Notes: generated by a model from the sequence alone, not told the origin. A stretch of DNA of 64,000 nucleotides from Reticulascus tulasneorum (GCA_001557505.1 LSAX01000003.1:744001-808000); one strand, 5' to 3'. Shown: positions 12,570 to 23,723, counted from the first letter of the stretch. Made by a program: numbers and translations.

Positions 12570-14303
12570 ATGGCTGTTCAAGAGATGGCGGTTGCCCCGA
12601 AAGAAGGGCATTTGCAGCCCAGATTGTCAAGGATAACAATGGTGGCAATGACATTTGCAATCTTGAAGTAAGTCGTCGCTTCAGTCATAACTGTCAGCGT
12701 TAGCTAATGTATATTCTCAGCACATGGATTGCCTTGGCGGGCTCGATTGGCCTAATACTCCCTTCTGGTGGCCCTGTCTCGTTTCTCTACGGCTTCATAT
12801 TCTGCGTCCTTTGCAATTTCGCTTTAGCCGCAAGTCTCGGTGAGATGGCTGCGATTTGGCCAACAGCTGGTGGACAATACCATTTTGTCTATGCAATCTG
12901 CTCGGACAAATGGAAAAGGCCGATGAGTTTCTGGGTCGGATGGACAAACGTTGCCGGGTGGGTGACCCTCGTGACAACGGAAGGCTTCTTTGCGTCGCAG
13001 TTTATCAATGCCGCGGCAGTTATTGCGAGCAACGGGACCTTCGAGATCGAGGCGTGGAAAACATACTTGATCTTCCTCGCCATCCTGACGTTTACAACCG
13101 CCGGCAATATTTGGGGAAACAAGATTCTCGGGAGGTGGAATGACGTCGCGCTGTACTGGTCCATCATAGCCGTGGTCATCATCAGCATCGTCCTGCTCGC
13201 CACCTCCAAGAAGACGGATGCGAAGTACGTTTTCACAAAGTTTCAGAATGAAACGGGTTGGTCTGATGGAATGTCTTGGATCCTCGGCCTCTTGCAGTCG
13301 GCTCTCTCTCTGATCGGCTTCGATGCTGCCCTCCACATGACCGAAGAGATGCCCAACCCGATCGAAGATGCACCGCGGGCCATGATCTACGCCATCGCTG
13401 TGGGAGGGGTTACCGGCGTCATTTTCATCCTTGTGATCCTCTTCTGTCTCGTCGATCCGGAGACGGTCATGAGTACTCCGACCCACATGCCCATCTCGGA
13501 GTTGATCCTGCAATCTACAGGTAGTCGCGCCGCGGCTACGGTTCTGACCCTAATGCTGGCAGTGTGCTTTATAAACGGAACCAACGGTTGCATCACCGCT
13601 TCGAGCAGACTGCTCTATGCCATGGCACGAGACAAGGGCATTGTGTTTCCCAACTAGTATGTTGTCCTTTCACTCATGCTTACACGACTAACAGTAGAAC
13701 AGTTTCGCACATATTTCCCCCCGCCTCAACGTACCTGTCCGTACGATCATGTTCTGCTTCGTCTTTAACGTTCTCTTCGGTCTACTATACCTTGGTCCAG
13801 CTGTTGCATTCGGCGCCTTCGTTGCTAGCTGCACCATTTTTCTGAACGTTTCATATGCCTTCCCGGTCATTGCACTGCTTGTCCGGGGCCGAGACGTGCT
13901 AGTACCATACCAGCACGCGGGTGTTGGCTTTCAGCTAGGTAGGAGTGGATTAGCGGTCAATTACATTGCTGCGATATTTGTCGTTGTGACTTCGGTCTTC
14001 TTCTGCTTCCCGACCGTACTTCCGGTAACTGGATCGATAATGAACTACGTCTCAGTGGTGATTGGGATATTTGTTGTCATAGTCTCTGCGTATTGGTTCG
14101 CATATGGAAAGCGATTCGAGGGACCGGTAAGTTTTCATTTGCCTTCCTTCCCATAAGCTCTGTTGAAGCTTGTCACTAACTTGAGATAGAAATTCGATGC
14201 GATCATTGGTCGTCGGCTTGGTGATCTCGAGACTACTATTGGAGTAGAGGATACTAGTATAAGTGGCAGAGATGAGAAGAAGGGGTCCACGGGAACACTT
14301 TGA
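12570..14303 (+). CDS. Amino acid/GABA permease (APC superfamily)
   Basis: Four exons: 12570-12667, 12721-13656, 13703-14126 and 14190-14303, with introns of 53, 46 and 63 nt, giving about 523 residues. The protein is a polytopic transporter with roughly twelve hydrophobic segments. Residues about 33-95 carry the conserved start of the fungal GABA/choline/amino-acid permease group: NTWIALAGSIGLILPSGGP followed by SLGEMAAIWPTAGGQYHF. It would move an amino acid or related amine across the plasma membrane, or possibly a vacuolar membrane. The substrate cannot be assigned. Divergence from a nitrilase gene suggests a nitrogen compound, but that is inference. Confidence 0.9.
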
Positions 14304-15184
14304 TAGATTCGTTTCGATATGCATTGAATGTCCAGACTCTCTTTGCCCTGCATCTCAAATTTAAATCTTACTGGCCAAAGATAGGTAGAACAAAATCCAA
14401 CTGAAATGGCGCAACTTCTTTGCGTCACAAGGTGACTGCTTAGATGATCATCAAGGACTTCAAGTGTAACCTACACAGAATCAAGTAATTCATGCTGTCT
14501 GGTGTGCTGCATGTTCCAATGTCACCATACTAGAGTTTATCAATCTAGTTGGTCGTCGATGTTGCCTCATTGTCGAATGGAATGGCCACTTGCACTCAGC
14601 CACCTAGTTGATAATATCTCATCATCGTTAAAGACCGCGAAAAGTACCAACAGAGTTCGAGTTATCGGTGAAAATGGCTACGACAATTGGTCATCGATTC
14701 TAAGAGATTGGTTGCCGTTGCCTGCAGCCTCGAACTCTCTTGATAATCTAGCAAGATAGGACGCTTTTCTGAATGTGGGAGGCCTATGGCACGGCTGGCC
14801 GGCCATTCACAAACGGCCAACAAAACTCCCTATTCCCATCCGTTTTTGCAGCCTGCCTATCTCGCCGAACAATGCATGATGCGGGAGTTACGCAATGGAT
14901 TACAGACCAATGATGGGAATCTCTGTTCTCTGTGCAGGTTTGTAACTCAAGCCGAGATGCAACTTGCTAACCAATAAACCGAGGACTCCAGTTGCGGGGG
15001 GCCGCTCACTTGTATATTCGGGGAAAGTCCCATTGCTCATCTTTTTGTATGGTGTTCTAGGAACATAAAAGAGAGCTCCTCCGCCCCAGCTGTTTCAATC
15101 AATTCTGTATCATTCAACTCGAGATTCATCTCTTCCTTCTCCTGCAATCTATATTCTAATACCTCTCTGTCTCTCACACAGGGC
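14304..15184. other. Intergenic region, upstream of the dynamin-like gene
   Basis: About 0.9 kb with short unsupported open frames only. A CACACAG immediately before the dynamin start codon could be the 3' end of an intron in the 5' untranslated leader. Confidence 0.45.
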
Positions 15185-16030
15185 ATGTCCTCCATAGGTA
15201 CCACCTCCTTAAGCGGCACCTCCATATCCATCCAGACACCTACCAGCGAAATGTCAGATCATATAGCTAGTCCAGCTCTTCTGCGCAAGATTGACAAACT
15301 TCGTGAGAAGAACATTGGCAAGCATACTCCTTTGCCGCAGGCAAGTTCCAATAGCCTAAATTATCTCATATTGCGATCCGTTTAACCTCTGATGTTAGCT
15401 CGTTGTAGTTGGCGACCAGAGTTCCGGAAAATCATCTCTCTTAGAGAATCTGACGGGAACCCCATTTCCCCGAGATATTGAGCTTTGCACTCGCTATGCG
15501 ACACAGATTACTTCTCGCCGTGACTCCGAGACCCGGATCGATATTACGATCATTCCCGGGGAGCACGCTTCTTCAGAACACCGCGCAGCACTTGGTAGAT
15601 TCCATGAAACTCTAAGATCAAAGTTCGAGTTTCGTGTTCAGTTCAGCCAAATACTGGCCAAGGTATGTTACTTGATTCCCGAGCCAATCTGCTGCAACTC
15701 TTTTTAAATGGAATGCAGGTGAACTCTGCGATGGGAATTCGAATGGATACTTCATCGAAGTATGGAACAATGTTTAGCGAAGACGTGCTCAAGATCGAGA
15801 TCTGCGGACCTGATGAGGATTATCTGACGGTCATCGATGTCCCAGGGATTTTTAGGGATCCGGCAGACGGCGTCACCACCAAAGACGATATGGACTTAGT
15901 CAAAAAGATGGTCGTTGAGTATATCAAAAATACCCGAACCATCATTCTGGCTGTCCTCCCCAGCAATATCGACATCGCCACCCAGGAAATCCTTGCCCTA
16001 GCCAGAGAACACGATCCATCAGGCGAACGT

Positions 16031-16038
16031 ACACTGGG
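16031..16038 (+). repeat. Target-site duplication, left copy
   Basis: ACACTGGG, identical to 19187-19194. It is part of the dynamin coding sequence (the Thr-Leu-Gly codons before G4). Confidence 0.95.
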
Positions 16039-16058
16039 CAGCGCTACCGCAAATACAA
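16039..16058 (+). repeat. hAT terminal inverted repeat, left
   Basis: CAGCGCTACCGCAAATACAA. It matches the reverse complement of 19167-19186 at 19 of 20 positions, the only difference being A versus C at position 8. Confidence 0.95.
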
Positions 16059-16068
16059 ACATATTTAC

Positions 16069-16162
16069 AAATCATCCAAGCAATCCAAGCAATTCAATCC
16101 AAATCTAAGATATCCTCAAACAAATCAACGTAATTCGAATAGCTTCAATATTTGGATGATTT
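16069..16162. repeat. Left subterminal inverted repeat of the hAT element
   Basis: AAATCATCCAA at 16069-16079 is repeated as its reverse complement at 16152-16162. Between the arms lie CAATCCAAG (16081-16089) and TCAATCCAAAT (16094-16104). Confidence 0.7.
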
Positions 16163-18788
16163 GCCAAGCCTCATCACATAACTAGGCACGTGCTTAGGCA
16201 CGTGTATTGTCTTCCCCTTACTCTATTATAGGGCGAAACGTGGTCAAACTGACGTGTTTTCTAGGTCTGCCGGGTAACATCCGACTTTATATCGTTAGAT
16301 ATCCTTTATCTGAGCTTTCTTAAGAGCCTTTTCGAGAGCTTTTTCGAGAGCTTTCTCGAGAGCTTTATCTATCTGATATCTAATTCTCTCTTCTTAATAA
16401 TTTTTATAAAAAGCTTAAACATGTTTATTAGACTTTATAAGATATGTCTAAGTCTTCTTGAGTAGCTTAAAAGATCTTATAATATGATATTATTTATTAA
16501 TCTTGATATCTTTGACCTTTTATCTATTATTTAGAAATAACGTTAGTTTATATTAGAAAAGTTAGTTTATTATAAGAAATTAAGGTATTTATAGATATAA
16601 GATTATAAGCTTTTTATTATTAAGTTTGATTATAATAATAAGATAATAAAAGTATATTAATATTATAAGTTATATAATTTAAAAGGTTATTTAAAACTTT
16701 TTAAAATAATAATAATAAGCTTTTCTATAAGTTATCTTTTTAAATAAGTTATTTAATAAAGCTATCTATAATTTATTAATAATCTATATTAAGAAATATT
16801 AAGTTATTAAAATATCCTTTTTTATAAAATCGAAGTCTTTTAAACCTTTTATTTTCTAATTATAAAGAGATATTATCTTAAAACGTCTTTAGATATACTT
16901 AATAGTTATTCTTTTAATTATAATTTAATATATTTAAGATCTAAACGTTATTTTTATTATTAATATAAACCTCTTATTCTTAATATTCTTAAATAAATAT
17001 CTATAAGAGATCTTCTTTTTTTTTAATATAAACTTTATAAAATAAGTCTTGTAAAGCTATAAGATTATCTAATAAGACCTTAATTTTATATTTAATAAGA
17101 AATAAAAAAAGATAATATAATAGATATTAAAAGTTATAACGAAAATCTATCTTAGTTTTAATATATAGATTTCCTTTAATTAATATACGATGATAATAAT
17201 AAATAAATATTTTATTAATAATAAGAGGGCTTTATAAAACCTCTTATTAACTTTTTAATGTTAATTAGGCCTTTATAATGATAAGAACCTTGTATATACC
17301 TTTAAGAAGGTTATCTAGTATTAAGATATTATTAAGAAGATTAGATATATAATAATAAATAACGTTATAAATAATAATATTTATTTATAAAGTTTATATC
17401 TTCGTTTTGATATCTTAATGATCTAATTAGATATTAAAAAACGTTAGATATATTATCTTAGGTATATCTTAAACTTAGTTATTTATTTATTTTTATATAA
17501 GGAAGATATTAATACTTTTAAGCAAAAGTCTGCTTTATATAAGTTATAAGTTCTTAAATAATAAGATCTATGTTATTAAAGATAGAAAAATGTTATTAGG
17601 AAACTTTATAATATTATCCGTTTTATCTAAGTTTTTTTATAATAAAGTAAAATATTTAAATAAATTGTTAAAAAGTTAGAGATAGAAAAAGATATATACT
17701 TTTTTTATAATAAATTAATTATTAAGTTTAAGGTTATTTAGAATAATGATATATATTAGAATTTAATATATCTTATAATCAATTATGTTTTAACAAAGTA
17801 AGTTAATATTAATAAGTATATTTAGGTTTTAGATTTAGAAATCAATTAGTTAAAATATCTCCTTATTAAAGATTATTTATTTATTAAAGATTAATATATC
17901 TTAAAAGAAGTTAAGATAGTTCTTAAGCTGATATATTATTTTACAATATAAACGTAAAACTAAGGTAAATTAGATAATAATACTTATATATAAATAATTC
18001 TTATAAATTTTAAATATTTATTTAAATATCTTAAAGATTAGACTTTCTTATATATAGACTAATTTAAGATAATTTTAAATATACTTAAGTTATAAATTAT
18101 TATTTAATAATAAATTAAAGATTTATAATTAACTAAATATTTAACTTTATAATTAATAAGCTTAATAATTAAGCTAACTTAAACTTGTTAATAGCTTATT
18201 TAAATTAATAATTATAAAACTTATATTCTTAATAATTTTAATCTTATTATTTTATTAAAATACTTTTAAAATAAAATAATTAACTTTTTACAGTTTATAA
18301 TTAACTTTATAAATAATATTATCAAACTAAATAACCTAGGCTAACTCTATATCTAAACCTTTATTATTAATACCTAACATAAAGTTAACAAATATTATAA
18401 TAAATTAAGAAAATTACCTCTTTTTATAATAATTATAATCTTATATCTAACCTTTAATCTAAGTTAGCTTAAATCAACTTAAGATTTTCTTAAATAATAA
18501 AGATAAATATAAAATATAAAAAAATAACTTCAATATTATCTTAATTAATAATATCCCTAAATAAACTTATTATCTATATATCTATTAAACCTTTAACCTC
18601 CTTAATAATAAGATCAACGTTAATATAAATATTAATAAGAGATAAATAACTTTATATAATTTATAAAAAATAAAATAAAACCTCTATTTATTAATATAAA
18701 AAGAGAACTTAAACAATATTTCCAGCTTAATATACTTAATCTTAAAGATCTTAACCTTATCTAATAATAATATAATCATCAATATAAA

Positions 18789-19019
18789 TACCCTTACTTA
18801 TATTATCTTACGTTAGATCTCCTTATTATTCCGGCTATAACTACTAACTACGAACGTACCTTTAGCTAAGTAAAATTAGTCTTAACCTTATAAAGGTTCT
18901 TGATATTACCTAGCACACTTAAAATTATTCAGTATCTTAAGAACTAGCTTCGTAAGGACTATATCCGTCTAGGGAGCTGTTTTGCTGTTCGGAAGGAGGC
19001 TGATGATAAGGCTGAATAG
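18789..19019 (+). pseudogene. hAT transposase C-terminal (dimerisation) remnant
   Basis: The plus-strand frame from 18789 reads through a recognisable hAT tail: a LDLLIIPAITTNYERTFS segment, then VKLVLTL, then LKN-stop-LRKDYIRL, ending at the natural stop 19017-19019. Internal stops lie where the family has Gln after ERxFS (CAA to TAA) and Trp in the LKxWL motif (TGG to TAG), both C-to-T or G-to-A changes expected of RIP. Sequence upstream is too AT-saturated to read as protein. Confidence 0.85.
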
Positions 19020-19134
19020 TTATTATAACCTCATCTTGATAAATATAAGGGCTTAGACCCCTACTCCAATACAAATATATCAAATATTTGCAATCAAACC
19101 AAGTTCAATCAAATCGAGGGCTTCAAAAACCCAC

Positions 19135-19166
19135 TCAATCCAAATATGAGGCCATATTTGGATTGA
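19135..19166. repeat. Subterminal hairpin of the hAT element
   Basis: Two perfect 14-bp arms (TCAATCCAAATATG at 19135-19148 and its complement at 19153-19166) surround a 4-base AGGC loop. The core TCAATCCAAAT recurs near the left end at 16094-16104. Repeated subterminal motifs are transposase-binding sites in other hAT elements; that role here is inferred. Confidence 0.8.
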
Positions 19167-19186
19167 TTGTATTTGCGGGAGCGCTG
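19167..19186 (-). repeat. hAT terminal inverted repeat, right
   Basis: Reads CAGCGCTCCCGCAAATACAA on the minus strand; partner of 16039-16058. A 14-bp hairpin directly abuts its inner end. Confidence 0.95.
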
Positions 19187-19194
19187 ACACTGGG
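19187..19194 (+). repeat. Target-site duplication, right copy
   Basis: ACACTGGG, identical to 16031-16038; the dynamin frame resumes directly after it at 19195. Confidence 0.95.
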
Positions 19195-20725
19195 TGTCTT
19201 GACCAAACCCGACTTGGTCTTGGAGGAAAATGCGAAGAAAGCCGTAAGCAATTTGGTTCTAGGCAATAAGAGGCCTCTCACTCTGGGCTACTACCTCGTA
19301 AGAAGCAGAGGTTCAGATGAGAATGATGACGCGCAAGACACACAAACCCAGCGCGAACGGCTGTTTGACCAGTCGCCATGGAACGATCTTCCTAGAGATC
19401 GGGTCGGCATCAAGGCGCTCAAGACCCGCCTTTCGGAGTTGCTCAGCCAGATCGCAGGACGTGAGTTTCCAAAGTTGCGGACAGAAATTCGAGAGCGCTT
19501 AGCAAATTATCGCAAAGAGCTCGATAGTCTCGGCCCTGCTCGGCAGTCAGACAGAGAGCAGCAAATGTATCTGACGACAATGGCTCGAAGATTCCAAGAC
19601 CTTGTTCGTGCATCTCTTGAAGCCCAGTACTCCACCGACCCAGTCTTCGAGGACTTCAAACTCAGACTAATTACACACGTCGTCAATTTTACAGAGAAAT
19701 TTTCAAGCCGCTTCGAAGGGGCTGCTCACTATCTTGCGTTTGAAGAGATTGAATCAACGAGGGTTGTAGGGGCAAGCGTCGCCTCGGCAAATCCGTCATT
19801 GGATTTTGTGCCGCCCTATGCCGGAAACGATGAAGCCAACAGCGTTGGAGACTTATATGAGACTGAAGGCTTTCAATACGACATTGATATAGAGCAGTTC
19901 CCGGACCTTGGCGAGATTGTCACTAGCGGGGACACTCTGCAGCCCCCTAGGTCTGGAATCATGGATTGGATCGAAGATCTCCACACCCGATCTCGCGGTG
20001 CAGACCTGGGAATATTCAGTGGTACGATCTTATCCAGCGCTTTCAAAGAACTATCCCAAAAATGGGAGGGAATGACAAAAGCATATATCACCCAGGTTAT
20101 CATAGCTATCCACCAGTTCATCATTAGTGTGCTGAAAGTTGTGTGCCCCGACTCACGAGTCCGAGAAGAGCTGTTCTCATCTATACTCGATGAACTGATT
20201 CGGCGGTACAAAACTGGGATGGATCAAGCTGTATTTCTTGTTGCCATCGAGCAAAACAAGAAACCGTACACGCTTGATCCTGTCTTTAACGAGGAGGAGC
20301 AAAAGGCCACCGGGATGAGAGTGGCACAAATGCTGGAGAAGGAAGCTCGAGGAAAGTCAGAGAACGTGCCCTGGATAAGCAAGCTGGGTAAGTTGGTGAT
20401 AGGCTTTGATGCTGTCAGGAATGCCACTGCAGATAGGAATAACTTGGAAGGCATCAAGCAGAAGATCCACGACATACTGAGGTCATACTATAAGGTCGCT
20501 CGCAAACGCTTTGTGGATAACGTGTACCGCCAAGCGGTGGATCATTATTTACTAACTGGGCCAGATTCTCCACTTGCAGTTTTTAATCAGGAGTGGGTGA
20601 TTAGGCTCGATTGCGAGCAGCTTGACACCATCGCGGGAGAGTCGCCGAGCACAAAGGAGCGCCGGCAGAAATTGGAGAAAAATATCGAGGATTATAAGGA
20701 AGCTTTGGATATCTTGAAACGCTAG

Positions 20726-21420
20726 CTTTGTAAAGATGTGCATTTTGCGAAAGTCGGAATGCATGTTGAGTACAATACGTAGCCAAGGTGGGATTTGAGT
20801 GAGGCAGTGGGATCATGTTAAGGTTCTACCGCTGTGCTGACTAGGAAAGGACACAGAAGCAGTTTACGCGACCATGACACTTCACTCTACTGAATTTAGG
20901 CTTAGCTCTAGGCTTTAATGAACATCTTTTCAAAACTTGCTGGGCAGTATGATGTCAACCGCCTTCACTCAGCCTCCTGCATGCACTGGGTGGACATCCG
21001 AGGGAACTGCAGCTGTGCATAACGATAGATGTGGAGAATTTCAAGAAAACCATTATCCTAAGTAACAATCACGCGTTAACAACGCAATAGTAATGGTTAT
21101 CATGTTAGTGTCATAGAACCCTTCACAAAGGTACGTTCAGTGATTCTGCGTTATACTCAGAACTCGGACAATCTATAAAAATACACAACCTGACAGGATT
21201 ACGGCTGCGTAGCATGCTATTCTAGTATTTAAAGTAAATGCTTAGCTAATTTAAGACCGGAGGGATAGGGACACTACTCTACTACTTACAAATAGATCTA
21301 GTCTGTCTTTTCATGCCGCTTTATATCGCCCTCGACGTCACTTCATCCGAATTCACCAAGGCGTGATAAGAATTAGACATTAAATCTAATAAGTTATATT
21401 CAAAGCTTCTCATACCGCGC
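20726..21420. other. Intergenic region, no gene seen
   Basis: About 0.7 kb of moderately AT-rich sequence between the 3' end of the dynamin-like gene and the convergent secreted-protein gene. No structured feature was recognised. Confidence 0.5.
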
Positions 21421-22101
21421 CTACCAGGCCTTTGCAGTCAGAAAACCAGAAACCTCCCCAGCTCTCAGGTCATCCCCGTATAGAGCTCCCTCCCTTCCCA
21501 GAAGAAGCCTGGCTTTCCACAAAGGGGTCCCATTTTCGTTTGTTACCAGCGAGAAAGCCCATGTTGTCTTTCCCGCAATACCAAGATACACTCCGTCTTG
21601 CTTCACACCATCGACGTAGTGAGCATAGGGCTCTGGGATGAGCCCATAGTTATGGTACACCAATAACGCGTCACGGTTATTGTCCGTGCTGATTCGAATC
21701 GGCAGTGCGTCTGACGATATGATGAGACCATTTTCATCAAAGCATTGCACGTGGTATGCAGCAACAGATGAGTTGTGGATGCCCAACTAAATCATAATCA
21801 GCAACACATGTATGTTTTCCGCAAGGCAACTTACATAGTAATAAGGATTCGACCCCCGTTCCCGGACGAGAACGGCACCAAGTCCCGTTTCGAATCCGTC
21901 TATGTAGGTCCCAGTACCGGCCGGCTGGATGAGAACGCGTCCAACAAACCCATTCCCAGTGTTTGACTGAAGATAGTTCCCATAAGGTTGACACACACCG
22001 CCTAGCAATTTAGTTTCCAGGTTCTCAGGAATGGCTGCTACAAATTGGCCCAGCGTCAGGCATATCAGCCCTAGGGCTGTCTTCAAACTAAGGGACTGCA
22101 T
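21421..22101 (-). CDS. Small secreted protein of unknown function
   Basis: Two minus-strand exons (22101-21835, 21786-21421) around a 48-nt intron give 210 residues. ATG 22101 is preferred over in-frame ATG 22128 because it starts directly with a good signal peptide (MQSLSLKTALGLICLTLGQF, cleavage probably near residue 22). The mature part has only two Cys (in GVCQPY and VQCFDEN), enough for one disulphide, and shows beta-rich alternation with several Gly-Tyr pairs. No catalytic motif is seen. The size suits a secreted effector or surface protein, but the low Cys count is not diagnostic. Confidence 0.72.
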
Positions 22102-23723
22102 TTTGAGGAGCTGGTGTGATGATGTCACACTTGGATGAGTTTCGGAAGAAGATAGGCCAGGCGGGGAAATGATGGTGCAGACTTAATCATATTGTCAAGT
22201 GTAAAGGCCTTTCAGCCAGCATTTATAACGTTTCTTCCAGCTTATAAAGTAGGAAGTGCGGAAATTGGGTGAGTCAAGCGGCGGGCATCCTTCGCGTCTG
22301 TGCCGTAGGGGTCATTCAGGGGCTGGCTCCCTCTGAGCGATGTTCCTGTGCAGCCCTTACAGAGTTTTGATGGGTGCCTGGACCGATGTGCACGCAGTTG
22401 GGCCAATATAGCCGGATACCACCTCCCCCAGGATCGCCTCCCACAATAAGCCACTCATCCGGTGTTCAGTCAGAGACATTTTCAGGAGGGAACTCCGCGT
22501 TGAAATCTCCGGCATGCGCAAGGGAAACCTTATATGCATCTAACAAGTTTATTTGTAAGCGTCGAGATCCTCGCGGTCCAATCCTGTTGGTGGGTCCAGT
22601 TGTACGGAATACTGTCGTCAATTGCGTAGGATCAACTGAGATGATCTTCGCAACAGACATTTCGGGTTGCCCGAATTCGGGGTTAATGCGATCCACTTGG
22701 GTTTGGCTTCGACGATTTAACGAGTTTATGGAAGGAATGTTATTCGAAATGAGGCCATCTTGGCACCGTACAATCCAGCTCGTGTTCTGCCGCTAGTGTA
22801 TGGGTTTGGATCCTTCGTACCAATCGACACAGCCACAGTCACTAATTATTGCTGAAGAACAACAGCAAAATGATTCACCACATTATGCAGTGAACGAGAA
22901 CATTGAGGGCTCCACCACCAATTATGTTTCCGTTTGAAGTTTATACATGTCACGCATCGGATTTCGTTCACTAGCATCTGGGAGCCGCGCAGCAGGCCGT
23001 CGTTCATTCCGCCGCATTTAGGATGCCGAATAGAGCGTTGACGTAACTGATATAAACAGCACTGCCGACCGAGCTTGAGAATAGCGTCTCAATCACAAGG
23101 GCGCGTTGGGTTTCAAAGCCCACACCAATGCAAGGGCACGCAGACCAGCTGCTCCTGCGACAGAAGTGGAGTCGATCTGGCAATGGCTGAGGAGTAAAGA
23201 AGTTGCAGGGGATGGTCAGTTAATTGACTTTAGGTCGCGATCACTTCTGATCAGTCGTGAGTCAACACACGCGCTGTGAGTACTGAAGAACCTTCCATAT
23301 CAGAGCCGAAAGACGTCCTGGTACATGCATACCTTAGGAGCGAAGAGAAACCAGTGGTCGCTTATGGACAGTGGCATAAATCGATCGGGAAGACGTAATG
23401 GGACCCAGCGAGCAAAACCAGTAAAATGTCGTGGTGCGCACGTACAATTAAAGGCAAATTGGGGCAGTCTGTTCGGAACCTTCACATGCGACTCATTCGA
23501 GCTCGTTCAGACTCAGCCACGGAACAGACAATCTCCAGAATAAACGCAAAACTCGGCGTCTTGTAAGATTTGCGAGACGAAAGAGTCCTGATGCTGTCGG
23601 TCTACCGAACGCCATCCCTCGTTTTCCACAATTCCTTCACCAGTAGTGGTTCTGCCAATCTTCCAGGTAAGAAGCCATGTATACTGCCGTTTCTCCCATC
23701 CTCGCTCTTGTAGCTCCTGCGCC
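22102..23723. other. Intergenic region with unassigned open frames
   Basis: About 1.6 kb. Overlapping open frames exist at 22242-22796 on both strands, the best a minus-strand 76-codon frame at 22466-22696. None has a recognisable domain, a convincing intron or a continuation. It may contain a decayed gene, but I cannot show that. Confidence 0.4.
22221..22227 (-). promoter_or_regulatory. TATA box candidate for the small secreted protein gene
   Basis: TATAAAT on the minus strand, about 120 bp upstream of the start codon at 22101. Confidence 0.45.

Larger units (their letters stand above)
16039..19186 (+). mobile_element. hAT-family DNA transposon, RIP-degraded
   Basis: 3,148 bp bounded by 20-bp inverted repeats (one mismatch) and flanked by the 8-bp direct duplication ACACTGGG; 8-bp duplications and a C-terminal dimerisation block are hallmarks of hAT elements. 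From about 16,300 to 18,950 the sequence is almost pure A/T and very rich in TpA, as repeat-induced point mutation leaves it. The plus strand near the 3' end still reads as a hAT transposase tail (separate entry). The outer 220-300 bp are less altered and hold short subterminal repeats. No intact transposase frame remains, so the copy is not autonomous. A Restless-like element is possible but not shown. Confidence 0.92.
15185..20725 (+). pseudogene. Dynamin-like GTPase interrupted by a hAT transposon
   Basis: Coding parts are 15185-15340, 15399-15662, 15719-16038 and 19195-20725. The first intron (58 nt) is GC-AG (CAG then GCAAGT); the second (56 nt) is GT-AG. Omitting the transposon and one target copy gives one continuous frame of about 756 residues, a usual size for fungal dynamin/Mx-like proteins. 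The GTPase motifs are G1 GDQSSGKS (57-64), G2 Thr83, G3 DVPG (180-183) and G4 TKPD (250-253); the stalk and effector region follow. The insertion falls in codon 247. As it stands, the 5' part ends at a stop inside the element (16106-16108) after about 269 residues and lacks G4. The 3' frame has no ATG until 19565. Such proteins act in membrane fission or remodelling. Both flanks are free of other stops or frameshifts, so the break is probably recent. Confidence 0.9.

Noticed and set aside
16039..19186. CRISPR array or centromere-like AT block
   Set aside because: No regular spacer pattern; terminal repeats, target duplication and transposase tail identify a transposon.
19088..19194. A new start for the dynamin 3' half supplied by the transposon
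   Set aside because: The frame opens with TTG; the first in-frame ATG is at 19565, well inside the dynamin stalk.
22242..22796. Overlapping open frames of 60-140 codons on both strands
   Set aside because: No domain, signal peptide or intron links them; could be a decayed gene but that is not demonstrable by eye.
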